DNA of 6,334 bases. Source: Propionibacteriaceae bacterium (GTDB lineage Bacteria > Actinomycetota > Actinomycetes > Propionibacteriales > Propionibacteriaceae). The position numbers and the translations under genes are program-made. This document shows positions 1-6,171 of this stretch, in pieces; position 1 is the stretch's first letter, and each line of letters starts with the position of its first letter. Location of the stretch: positions 1 to 6,334 of the forward strand of contig JAUNUL010000176.1 in assembly GCA_030538175.1 (NCBI GenBank), in the 5' to 3' direction. The notes beneath the pieces were generated by a model, which searched no databases, was not told where the DNA came from, and worked only from the letters and a program-made list of their open reading frames with translations.

Positions 1-75
1 GGCGGGGCGAGTCGGACGCGATCGGTTATCTGACCAGCAACTTCCGGTTGCCGCTAACACATTCGCCCCGCCTTT
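1..75 (+). ncRNA. Candidate Y RNA (or structured 5' leader) upstream of the Ro60 gene
   Basis: Bases 1-10 (GGCGGGGCGA) are perfectly complementary to 63-72 (TCGCCCCGCC), and the 3' arm is followed by TTT (73-75). Inside the closing helix a plausible fold has a 7/8-nt internal loop (11-17 against 55-62), a 3-bp helix 18-20/52-54, a small hairpin 24-35 (GGT/ACC) and a 5-bp hairpin 37-41/47-51 with loop TTCCG. Known Y RNAs pair their 5' and 3' ends into a stem that binds Ro60, and bacterial ones are often encoded beside the Ro60 gene in the same direction, as here. I recall a bacterial Ro-binding motif of the form GNCGAA; GTCGGA at 11-16 is one base off, so this is weak support. I see no convincing tRNA-like T-arm. 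The RNA could start before the window. The alternative is a 5' untranslated leader of the Ro60 mRNA. The pairing is seen; the Y RNA identity is inferred. Confidence 0.32.
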
Positions 76-93
76 CGCTCGTTCGAAAGGCGG
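68..93 (+). promoter_or_regulatory. Perfect 10-bp hairpin sequestering the Ro60 ribosome binding site
   Basis: CCGCCTTTCG (68-77) pairs without mismatch with CGAAAGGCGG (84-93) around the loop CTCGTT (78-83). The 3' arm contains the best Shine-Dalgarno match for the Ro60 gene, GAAAGG at 85-90, seven bases before the GTG start at 98. Folded, it should block ribosome binding. The 5' arm bases 68-72 are also the 3' end of the 1-10/63-72 helix, so forming that helix would release the ribosome binding site: a layout typical of translational switches. It could also be the terminator of a small upstream RNA, but no U-run follows the stem (TCCCGTGG). The structure is certain on paper; a regulatory role is inferred. 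Confidence 0.5.
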
Positions 94-97
94 TCCC

Positions 98-1681
98 GTG
101 GACCCACTCACCACGATCAACACCCGGCACACCCCGCAGTCAGAGCAGGCCGACGCACGCCAGCAGAAGAACGCTGCCGGCGGGTATGCCTTCACTGTCG
201 ACGATCTGACCCGGTTGAAGCGCTTCCTGACCCTCGGCACGGATGGCGGCACCTACTACGCCACGGCACGGGACCTCACCAAGGACAACGCGCACGCGGT
301 CGTCCGGCTGCTGGCGTACGAACCCCGGCTCCTGATCGACACCATCGTGGACGTGTCCGTTCGCGGCGCTGCCCCGAAGCAGAACCCGGCGATCTTCGCC
401 CTGGCCATCGCCGCGTCGCATGGGGACGAGCAGGCGTACGCGCTGGCCCAGGTGCCGAAGGTGTGCCGGACCGGAACGCACCTGTTCCTGTTCGCACGCT
501 ATGTCGAGCAGTTCCGCGGCTGGGGGCGGGCGCTGCGTCGGGCGGTTGGCGAGTGGTATCTGGACAAGACCCCGGACCAGGCGGCCTTCCAGGCGGTGAA
601 GTATCGCCAGCGCGAGGGCTGGTCCCACCGCGACCTGCTGCGGCTGGCGCACCCGGCGACCCTCGACCCGGCCATGCGGGCCACGTTCGACTGGATCGTC
701 CGGAACAGCGTTTCGGATGAGGCCCCGGCGATCATCCAGGCATTCACCCGGGCCCACGAGCCCGGAGCGGATGTGGCCGCGATCGTGCGCGACTCGGACC
801 TGTCGTGGGAGATGTTGCCCGACGCCGCCTTGGGCGAGCCGGCCGTGTGGGAGGCGCTGCTGGACCGCGGGATGCCGCAGACCGCGCTCATGCGGCAGTT
901 GCCGCGGCTCACCCGGCTGGGGCTGCTGCCCCGGACCGGTGGCCGCACGGCAGAGATCGCGGCACGTCTGGCGGACTCCGAGCGACTCCACAAGGCGCGC
1001 GTCCATCCGGTGAATGTCCTGATCGCGCAGCGGACGTACGCCGCCGGGAGGTCGACCCGTGGCGAGTCGGTGTGGGCTCCGACGCGGCAGATCGTCGACG
1101 CCCTGGATGCGGCGTTCTATCACGCGTTCGGGGCGGTGGAGCCCGCGGGCAAGCGCACCATGCTGGCCCTGGACGTGTCCGGGTCGATGGTGTCGCCCAT
1201 CTCCGGGCTGCCGATCTCGTGCCGGGAGGCGTCGGCGGCGCTCGCCCTGGTGCAGATGGCCACCGAGCCCGAGTGCGATGTGGTCGGGTTCACCTCAGCG
1301 AACTGGGCGTGGGAGAGCTCGCTTACCCCGCTGTCGATCAGCCCTCGTCAGCGGCTGGACGACGCGATCCGGACCGTGGCCGACCTGCCGTTCGGTGGGA
1401 CCGACTGCGCGCTTCCGGTGCTGCATGCCTTGAAGCACCGGCAGGAAGTCGACACGTTCGTGATCTATACCGACAACGAGACGTGGGCCGGGACGACGCA
1501 TCCGCATCAGGCACTCGTGGAGTACCGGGAGAAGATGGGGATCCCCGCCCGAATGATCGTGGTTGGCATGACGGCCACCGAGTGCAGCATCGCCGACCCG
1601 TCCGACCCCGGGATGCTGGATGTGGCGGGCTTCGATTCGGCCGTGCCGAACCTGATCGCGGACTTCTCCCGCGGCTTCTGA
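98..1681 (+). CDS. rsr: Bacterial Ro60 homologue (Rsr), TROVE and von Willebrand A domain RNA-binding protein
   Basis: This 527-residue protein aligns by eye along its whole length with animal Ro60 (about 538 residues), a ring protein that binds misfolded noncoding RNAs and Y RNAs; bacterial versions work in RNA decay and stress survival, with PNPase in Deinococcus. The TROVE HEAT-repeat ring covers roughly residues 25-345. The segment 168-185 (KYRQREGWSHRDLLRLAH) is nearly identical to the human Y RNA-binding surface and keeps the basic and histidine positions (K168, R172, H185). The von Willebrand A domain, 353-527, has an intact metal site: D359-V-S361-G-S363, T435 in GGTDC, and D459 in YTDNET. 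No signal peptide or membrane segment is seen, so it is cytoplasmic. The GTG start has GAAAGG seven bases upstream and no other in-frame start lies between 1 and 98; the frame is open to the left edge, so an earlier start cannot be fully excluded. The N-terminal length fits the family. No rtcB or PNPase gene is in view. Confidence 0.95.
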   Translation: MDPLTTINTRHTPQSEQADARQQKNAAGGYAFTVDDLTRLKRFLTLGTDGGTYYATARDLTKDNAHAVVRLLAYEPRLLIDTIVDVSVRGAAPKQNPAIFALAIAASHGDEQAYALAQVPKVCRTGTHLFLFARYVEQFRGWGRALRRAVGEWYLDKTPDQAAFQAVKYRQREGWSHRDLLRLAHPATLDPAMRATFDWIVRNSVSDEAPAIIQAFTRAHEPGADVAAIVRDSDLSWEMLPDAALGEPAVWEALLDRGMPQTALMRQLPRLTRLGLLPRTGGRTAEIAARLADSERLHKARVHPVNVLIAQRTYAAGRSTRGESVWAPTRQIVDALDAAFYHAFGAVEPAGKRTMLALDVSGSMVSPISGLPISCREASAALALVQMATEPECDVVGFTSANWAWESSLTPLSISPRQRLDDAIRTVADLPFGGTDCALPVLHALKHRQEVDTFVIYTDNETWAGTTHPHQALVEYREKMGIPARMIVVGMTATECSIADPSDPGMLDVAGFDSAVPNLIADFSRGF

Positions 1682-1691
1682 TTCGCCGGCT

Positions 1692-1743
1692 GCTCGCGTG
1701 GAATCTGACTGGTGCCGTTGCCCCACCGGTCCTCCACGCGAGC
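1692..1743. terminator. Convergent-gap inverted repeat, possible bidirectional terminator
   Basis: GCTCGCGTGGA (1692-1702) is the exact reverse complement of TCCACGCGAGC (1733-1743). Within the loop a second helix, 1708-1714 with 1724-1730 (one G-T wobble), extends it to a long two-part hairpin. It sits 10 bases after the Ro60 stop and 15 bases after the stop of the minus-strand gene, exactly where a shared terminator would be. A 12-base palindrome, CCGCTGCAGCGG, follows at 1743-1754. There is no T-run on either side, so it is not a classical intrinsic terminator; U-less hairpins are proposed as terminators in high-GC actinobacteria. Confidence 0.5.
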
Positions 1744-1758
1744 CGCTGCAGCGGTGTG

Positions 1759-4700
1759 TCAGCTGGAGCGTTGCCGAGGGGCTCCTTCCATCACCTGTTG
1801 CAGGAGCGTGACCGTTTCGTCCGTGAGATCCACGTTGAGCCTTCGGGCGCTGCGGACAAGGCGGAGAGCCAGGCGTTCGACCTCGCTCTGATTGCCTGCG
1901 CGGTATTCGGTGAGGACGCGGGCAGCCAGCAACCGTTCATCCTCAGGCGCGGCGACCAGAGCCCGATTGATGGCCCACCGGGCTTCGTCAAGGTCTCCGC
2001 GCTCCAGCGCCTTCTCACACAACACGAGCCCCACGTCTCGGACCAGCGACGAAATGTCTGTCCGAAGCTCTTCCGCCCAGTGCCATTGACCGGGGGCGGC
2101 GTCAGCCAGGGGCGCACCACGAACAAGCTCCAGCACAGCCCGCAAATTCGTGTCCGTGGTTCGGCTCACCCCACCAATGGTGAGCAACTGAATACGGTTC
2201 CAGTCGGAGGTGACGGCCGGGTGGAGCTGGATCCGGCCCGAGTAGGCCTCGGGCAGGAAGCGCTCACCCGCCTCAGTGCTGCCGAGCCACGTGCGGAGCC
2301 GGCTCATGTTGGATCGCCGCGTGGTCTCGGCCACGAAGAGTTCCGTGGCCATCATCGAGGCAGTGGCACCTGGGTGCTCCAGCAACCACGCGGCATATTC
2401 GACACATTGCCGGGTGGCCCGAGTCGGCTGTTCGCCACGCGTTCCGGTCAGATCCGTGGGTCCAACAAGAAGCACGGTTGGCTGATCAGCGGCTGGTCGT
2501 GAAGCCGGACCGACGGATGGTGAATGCAAGACGGGTTCATAGGTGTCCACGGCGGGCTCCTCAGGGGTGATGGCGGCCCGCCGGGCAGCCAGGGAAACAA
2601 TGGTCCCGCCGGGTCCGGGGCGGCGGGTAATCACAGCGGGCACCTGTGCTCGCGCGGGGAGGGGCTCGTCCGGCACGGCACGCCGCGGTCGACCATCGTC
2701 CGAAGGGGACGACCCGGCGCCTGTCGACGACTGGTCGCCAAGGGAGGAGCCGGCCCCGGCCGGCGACTCGCCATCAGACAAGGCACTCGGCAGATCGCCA
2801 CGAGCCAAGCCGGCGTCCCGACCCTGTTCCGTGTCGTCTGGCCCTGCCGGGGACTCCCACCAGGGTGCTGGGATGGTCGAACTCGTCGCCGTTGCGACAA
2901 GCAGGTCCAGCAGGTGATCCCGCGATTGCCGGGTCAGGACCTGTGCCCGCACAGCTGACTGGCCGGTTAACCGAGACAGTGGCTCGCCCAGCTGGAACCG
3001 GGGGCCAGGGACAGCGTCATCGACCGTCACCACAACGACTTGGTGAGCCGCAATGAGTTCCATCAACGAGGACCTTTGGGCTGGCGTCATCGGTGCTCCG
3101 ATCAACACCACGTGCGGTCGCCACGCATCGGCCAACTCGGGGCGGATACGCACGTCCCGCGGATGGTCCCCCGAACGCACCGGGTGGCGAGCCGTGGTCT
3201 CCGCCCGAAGGTCAGCGATCACGGCATCCAAGTCAGTGGTGACGTGCACACACGGGTCGTCAAGCGCCGTGGCCAACTCGGCGTCGCCGTTGACTGCGAT
3301 GACGGACTGACCGCGTCCCCACCAGGAACACGACAGCTCCAACAGCAGGGCGTTGAGGAGCCCCTGCCGGAGTTCCGGAGCCCCTTCCACCACCAAGGCA
3401 CCCGCCGACTCGATGTCATGCAGATGCAGCTCGCCTCGAGGTGTCTCCCCCAAGCAAACCAGGGCGGGATAGGGCGAGGGCTCAGCCGCCAAGGACCCGG
3501 CTCGCGCCCTCAGCGTTTCGTGCCCTGCCGAGGAAACCCTGAGCGAACTCCCCTCCACGTGGAAACCCGGCGGGGGGTGATCCGGCAGGCAGTCAACCTC
3601 GAACAACAGACCATCGTCACCAACCATGACGCTGCGCAGCACAGGAAGCGGTTCGCCTGAATTCCGATAATGCCGGCCCAGGGCTCGCAACGCGAGGTCC
3701 AGCGCATGCAGGGAAACGGGATCCTGGGCCTGCCCCAGAGCGGACTCGATCCCCCGCCCGATCCCCGTGGGATGGACGATGCGTCGTCCGGCGTCCCTGC
3801 CTGCCATTTGCACGGCGCGGCGGGTGGTGAGGGCGGCGAGCAGAGCGGCGGCGGTCAACGCGGAGATGCCGGCAGTCGCATAGGCGATCCGATCGGCGGG
3901 TGAAACCTCCGCGGGTGTCGAGCCCTCGGCTGCTACTCGCTCGACAGGTGCTTGGCCTCCGCCGTCGACGGCAAGTGGGTTGCCGGCTTCGACGCTCTGC
4001 GATGCACCGGCACTGCTGGGGTCGGCGCCACTCTCGGCAGCAGAGGTTGACACGGGATTGGGGCGAGGGGCAGCCGTCGGCGCAGCGCCCAGCTGTGGCT
4101 GCGACGCCCCGGTTGAGGGCTGTGTCCGAGTTGGCTTTGTGGGATGTGCCGGGTCGGCAGGGGCCGTGACTTGCTGGTCGGCGCCACCCTGAACGGCACC
4201 CGAAGCTCCAGCACCAGTCCGGGGCTCCTGATTCTCCGTCGCGGCAGTGCGCTCAGCCGGCAGTCCGGGCAACACCAGCTCCCATCCGACATCCAACTGG
4301 TCCGGAGAGGTGATGATGGGGTTGGCTCGAGCGATGCGGTGCCATGCCATGCCGTCGCCATAAAACCTCTCCGCCAGCGACCAGAGGTCATCACCCCGCT
4401 GCACCACATGGCGACGTTCCTGGACCTCCTTGTCCCCGGGCACGACACCATCAGCCTGCGCACCGGAGTCACCATCGGCACCCTGATTCCCGGACTGCGC
4501 TGTGGTGCGCACGGACGGGGAGCCGGGCGGCACCGCTGACGACTGTGTTCCAGCCACAGCTGATGGCTGGTTTCCCGGCGCCGCGGTGACCGACTCCGTG
4601 CCAGTTGTCCCGACAGCTGTTCGTGGTGCCTGTGATGGTGCAAGCGGCTCCCTGCTCTGTGTCGCGGCTGACGACGGCGGCGCATCAGATGGCCCAGTGG

Positions 4701-5055
4701 CTGGTTGGGCGTGGGCACTCAACGGCAGCATCGTCGCGATCGCGACCAGCAGGAGGGCCGCTGGACCGCGGGGACCGGACAGACCCGGCACCCGCATCCG
4801 AAGGCGATGGCCTCGCACCAGGCCCACAAGTTCAAGCCCCACCGATAGGCAGAAGGCGGCCCAGGCAAGCCACCCGACAAGCGTCAATACCCAGAGCAAC
4901 ACCGAACCGTTGTCCGGAGTGACCAGGATCTGCGGGAAGGCACCGAGATCTGGCAACCGCCCCACATGCGTCAGGAGCCATGGCGTGCCTCCGATGACGC
5001 CGAGAAGCACCGCCAGCGCGATCAGTCCACGAACGAAACGAAAGAAGCCCTTCAT
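1759..5055 (-). CDS. Membrane protein with LysM domain and cytoplasmic winged-helix/BTAD module
   Basis: A 1098-residue protein at the end of the Tad-type operon. Residues 8-28, 52-79 and 98-116 are hydrophobic; the loop 80-97 is arginine-rich, so positive-inside topology puts what follows outside. Next come a Pro/Ser/Thr/Ala-rich linker, a LysM peptidoglycan-binding domain at about 215-264 (HVVQRGDDLWSLAERFYGDG, ending ELVLPG), another linker, and a fourth membrane segment at about 390-410 followed by TTRR, which returns the chain to the cytoplasm. The inner part has a conserved but uncharacterised region (470-720) with a P-loop-like segment lacking lysine, a low-complexity linker (730-855), a SARP/OmpR-like winged helix (about 858-950, RSNMSRLRTWLG) and a helical BTAD domain (about 951-1092). 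LysM-BTAD proteins are known next to actinobacterial tad genes; their function is unclear. Linking wall state to transcription is inferred. The start is the ATG in the ATGA overlap with the upstream tadE-like gene, preceded by GGAGG; the frame stays open 34 codons further but that would lie inside tadE. Confidence 0.88.
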   Translation of the reverse strand: MKGFFRFVRGLIALAVLLGVIGGTPWLLTHVGRLPDLGAFPQILVTPDNGSVLLWVLTLVGWLAWAAFCLSVGLELVGLVRGHRLRMRVPGLSGPRGPAALLLVAIATMLPLSAHAQPATGPSDAPPSSAATQSREPLAPSQAPRTAVGTTGTESVTAAPGNQPSAVAGTQSSAVPPGSPSVRTTAQSGNQGADGDSGAQADGVVPGDKEVQERRHVVQRGDDLWSLAERFYGDGMAWHRIARANPIITSPDQLDVGWELVLPGLPAERTAATENQEPRTGAGASGAVQGGADQQVTAPADPAHPTKPTRTQPSTGASQPQLGAAPTAAPRPNPVSTSAAESGADPSSAGASQSVEAGNPLAVDGGGQAPVERVAAEGSTPAEVSPADRIAYATAGISALTAAALLAALTTRRAVQMAGRDAGRRIVHPTGIGRGIESALGQAQDPVSLHALDLALRALGRHYRNSGEPLPVLRSVMVGDDGLLFEVDCLPDHPPPGFHVEGSSLRVSSAGHETLRARAGSLAAEPSPYPALVCLGETPRGELHLHDIESAGALVVEGAPELRQGLLNALLLELSCSWWGRGQSVIAVNGDAELATALDDPCVHVTTDLDAVIADLRAETTARHPVRSGDHPRDVRIRPELADAWRPHVVLIGAPMTPAQRSSLMELIAAHQVVVVTVDDAVPGPRFQLGEPLSRLTGQSAVRAQVLTRQSRDHLLDLLVATATSSTIPAPWWESPAGPDDTEQGRDAGLARGDLPSALSDGESPAGAGSSLGDQSSTGAGSSPSDDGRPRRAVPDEPLPARAQVPAVITRRPGPGGTIVSLAARRAAITPEEPAVDTYEPVLHSPSVGPASRPAADQPTVLLVGPTDLTGTRGEQPTRATRQCVEYAAWLLEHPGATASMMATELFVAETTRRSNMSRLRTWLGSTEAGERFLPEAYSGRIQLHPAVTSDWNRIQLLTIGGVSRTTDTNLRAVLELVRGAPLADAAPGQWHWAEELRTDISSLVRDVGLVLCEKALERGDLDEARWAINRALVAAPEDERLLAARVLTEYRAGNQSEVERLALRLVRSARRLNVDLTDETVTLLQQVMEGAPRQRSS

Positions 5056-5531
5056 TCCCGCCTCCGATAGGTGTCGAGTGCCGACATTCCGCCGGCTTGG
5101 ACGGTCAGGGTCCCCGGGAGTCCAAGCCCGAAGAGATCCGACAAGGGGACGGCGCAACCGATGGTGGCGGTGACCCGGGCGGGCTGACCCACCGGGACCG
5201 AGAAGCCGGACGTGTCGATAGCCACCGTGGTGGCATCGCAGGGCACGTTCTCCAGCCCTGCCCGGGCCGCCGCTTCACCGCTTTGTCGAGCTGCTGCTCC
5301 GTTGCGTTCGAGCGTGGCGGCCCGTGACGCCGACTGAGCAGCATCGGTGACCGCAGCACGCGCCAGCCAGATGCGGGCACCACCGACCAGCAGCGCGATC
5401 ACCAACATCACCACCGGCGCCAAGAGGGCCAGCTCGGTGGCGGCAGCTCCACGGTCAGTGCGTGGTCGGCGTCGCCCAGCGATCTGTCCCCGACCGACGA
5501 TCCGTTGCCGGGGCTTTGGACAACCTGTCAT
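5052..5531 (-). CDS. TadE-like minor prepilin (second of two)
   Basis: A 159-residue protein with a basic leader and then RG/AAATELALLAPVV. This is the class III prepilin signal: glycine 28 before the predicted cut, glutamate 33 at +5, then a single hydrophobic helix (about 34-56). The prepilin peptidase would cut on the cytoplasmic side, and the TadE family makes minor pilins or pseudopilins for Flp/Tad pilus assembly. The outer part has two cysteines, C98 and C126, placed to form a disulfide as in many actinobacterial TadE proteins. The start ATG overlaps the stop of the preceding gene as ATGA, with GGAGG (5539-5543) seven bases upstream. The stop overlaps the next gene in the same way, so translation of three genes is probably coupled. 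The leader of 28 residues is longer and more basic (RRRPRTDRG) than usual. Confidence 0.87.
   Translation of the reverse strand: MTGCPKPRQRIVGRGQIAGRRRPRTDRGAAATELALLAPVVMLVIALLVGGARIWLARAAVTDAAQSASRAATLERNGAAARQSGEAAARAGLENVPCDATTVAIDTSGFSVPVGQPARVTATIGCAVPLSDLFGLGLPGTLTVQAGGMSALDTYRRRE
5061..5065 (-). promoter_or_regulatory. Ribosome binding site that sets the start of the LysM-BTAD gene
   Basis: On the minus strand GGAGG is followed by five bases (CGGGA) and then ATG at 5055-5053, the ATG that overlaps the tadE-like stop. This near-consensus site decides the start against the longest open frame, which would begin at 5157 inside the neighbour. Confidence 0.85.
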
Positions 5532-5893
5532 CGGACGGCCTCCACCGGTGAGCTGGCCCGCTGGGTGACCCGACCCATGCCAAGGTCGATCAAGACAGGC
5601 ACATTGGCGCTGACCACGACATCCACCCGTTCAGTGGATCGGGAGATCTGCACCGCCACGTCACCCAGGCCACCGGCTGCGGCGATCTGGACCGCGGCCT
5701 GATGTCCGGCGCCGGGCGGGGCACGGTGAATCGACGCCGCCTCCGCTGCAGCCGCAGCGGCGTGGTGGGCGGTGTTCCGGCCGTGCCACATCATGCCCAC
5801 CTGGATCGCCCCAAGCAGCAGGAGCATGAGCACCGGCACGAGCATCGCCCACTGGACGGATTCGCTGTATCCCCGCTCATTGCGCCGAACCAT
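5528..5893 (-). CDS. TadE-like minor prepilin (first of two)
   Basis: A 121-residue protein, MVRRNERG followed by YSESVQWAMLVPVLMLLLLGAI, a short basic leader and one membrane helix (about 16-36) as in TadE-family prepilins. The predicted cut is after G8. The usual glutamate at +5 is missing: valine is there and glutamate 11 lies at +3, so processing may be unusual. The mature part is short, alanine- and histidine-rich (HHAAAAAAEAASIH), then ends in a beta-rich domain (VDVVVSANVPVLIDLG) typical of the family. The ATG begins 10 bases after the stop of the small pilin gene and has no strong Shine-Dalgarno, which suggests reinitiation from the upstream gene. No in-frame alternative start lies in the gap. 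Role as a pilus minor subunit is inferred from family and neighbours. Confidence 0.82.
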   Translation of the reverse strand: MVRRNERGYSESVQWAMLVPVLMLLLLGAIQVGMMWHGRNTAHHAAAAAAEAASIHRAPPGAGHQAAVQIAAAGGLGDVAVQISRSTERVDVVVSANVPVLIDLGMGRVTQRASSPVEAVR

Positions 5894-5903
5894 CGTTAGC
5901 CGA

Positions 5904-6098
5904 TCACTTGGGCAGACGGGATTGCACGAACGAGGTGATCGCGGCGATCACCAGGCCGGCGACGGCGACAGCCCCAGCGAGCAGGACGGCATTCTCTGTG
6001 CTCTGGCTGAGGCCATGTTCGTCGCGATCACGTCGGGGGTCAGCAACAAGGACGGTGATCAGGAAGCCAAGGGCAGTGTGCAGGGGGCGAGTCATCAT
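5904..6098 (-). CDS. Small Flp-like prepilin
   Basis: A 64-residue protein. After DRDEHG comes LSQSTENAVLLAGAVAVAGLVIAAITSFVQSRLPK: a glycine (29), a short polar stretch, a glutamate (35) and one hydrophobic helix (37-56) to a short basic tail, the plan of an Flp-type major pilin. The glutamate is at +6 from G29 rather than the usual +5, and asparagine replaces the tyrosine common in Flp. The leader is also odd, because it has its own hydrophobic stretch (TALGFLITVLVA, 8-19). Two adjacent ATG codons (6098 and 6095) are possible starts; the first is best spaced from the Shine-Dalgarno at 6103-6110. It is the first small gene after the TadC-like gene and precedes two TadE-like genes, the usual tad order. 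Likely the main pilus subunit, but the short length and atypical cut site leave room for another small membrane protein. Confidence 0.72.
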   Translation of the reverse strand: MMTRPLHTALGFLITVLVADPRRDRDEHGLSQSTENAVLLAGAVAVAGLVIAAITSFVQSRLPK

Positions 6099-6102
6099 GA
6101 TT

Positions 6103-6110
6103 CTTCCTTC
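6103..6110 (-). promoter_or_regulatory. Ribosome binding site of the small pilin gene
   Basis: The minus strand reads GAAGGAAG, with the GGA core six bases before the first of two tandem ATG codons (6098). It is the only strong purine-rich site in the 73-base gap after the TadC-like gene. A strong site here fits the high output needed for a major pilin. No clear promoter boxes are visible in the gap. Confidence 0.75.
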
Positions 6111-6158
6111 TTGGGGGTTGGGGTTGATTCTTTCTGGCGGTCAGGACGAATGGATCGG

Positions 6159-6167
6159 TTATCCACA
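6159..6167 (+). other. Isolated perfect DnaA-box match inside a small inverted repeat
   Basis: TTATCCACA matches the classic E. coli DnaA box exactly. It lies in the gap between the TadC-like and pilin genes and overlaps a 5-bp inverted repeat, TGGAT (6151-6155) with ATCCA (6161-6165). It is a single copy with no cluster or AT-rich region, so it is not an origin; actinobacterial boxes more often read TTGTCCACA. It may be a chance match. Confidence 0.2.
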
Positions 6168-6171
6168 GGCA

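Noticed and set aside
78..93. GTTCGAA at 81-87 as a tRNA T-loop in a Y RNA tRNA-like module
   Set aside because: The flanking bases do not form a T-stem; the motif is instead part of the 68-93 hairpin.
140..1123. Minus-strand open frame of 327 codons opposite the Ro60 gene
   Set aside because: Composition is arginine-rich with no domain pattern, and the Ro60 match on the other strand is full-length and clear.
805..2502. Long plus-strand open frame (565 codons) crossing the convergent gap
   Set aside because: It lies out of frame over the Ro60 gene and antisense to the LysM-BTAD gene, with Arg/Gly/Pro-rich low-sense protein; a typical GC-rich shadow frame.
3933..4718. Minus-strand open frame of 261 codons overlapping the linker and LysM region
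   Set aside because: It is a shifted-frame copy of the LysM-BTAD gene; the LysM motif is read in the other frame.
5056..5157. N-terminal extension of the LysM-BTAD protein by 34 residues
   Set aside because: It would overlap the tadE-like gene by more than 100 bases, while ATG at 5055 has GGAGG and an ATGA overlap.
6151..6167. Replication origin
   Set aside because: Only one DnaA box, no AT-rich segment and no dnaA or dnaN nearby.
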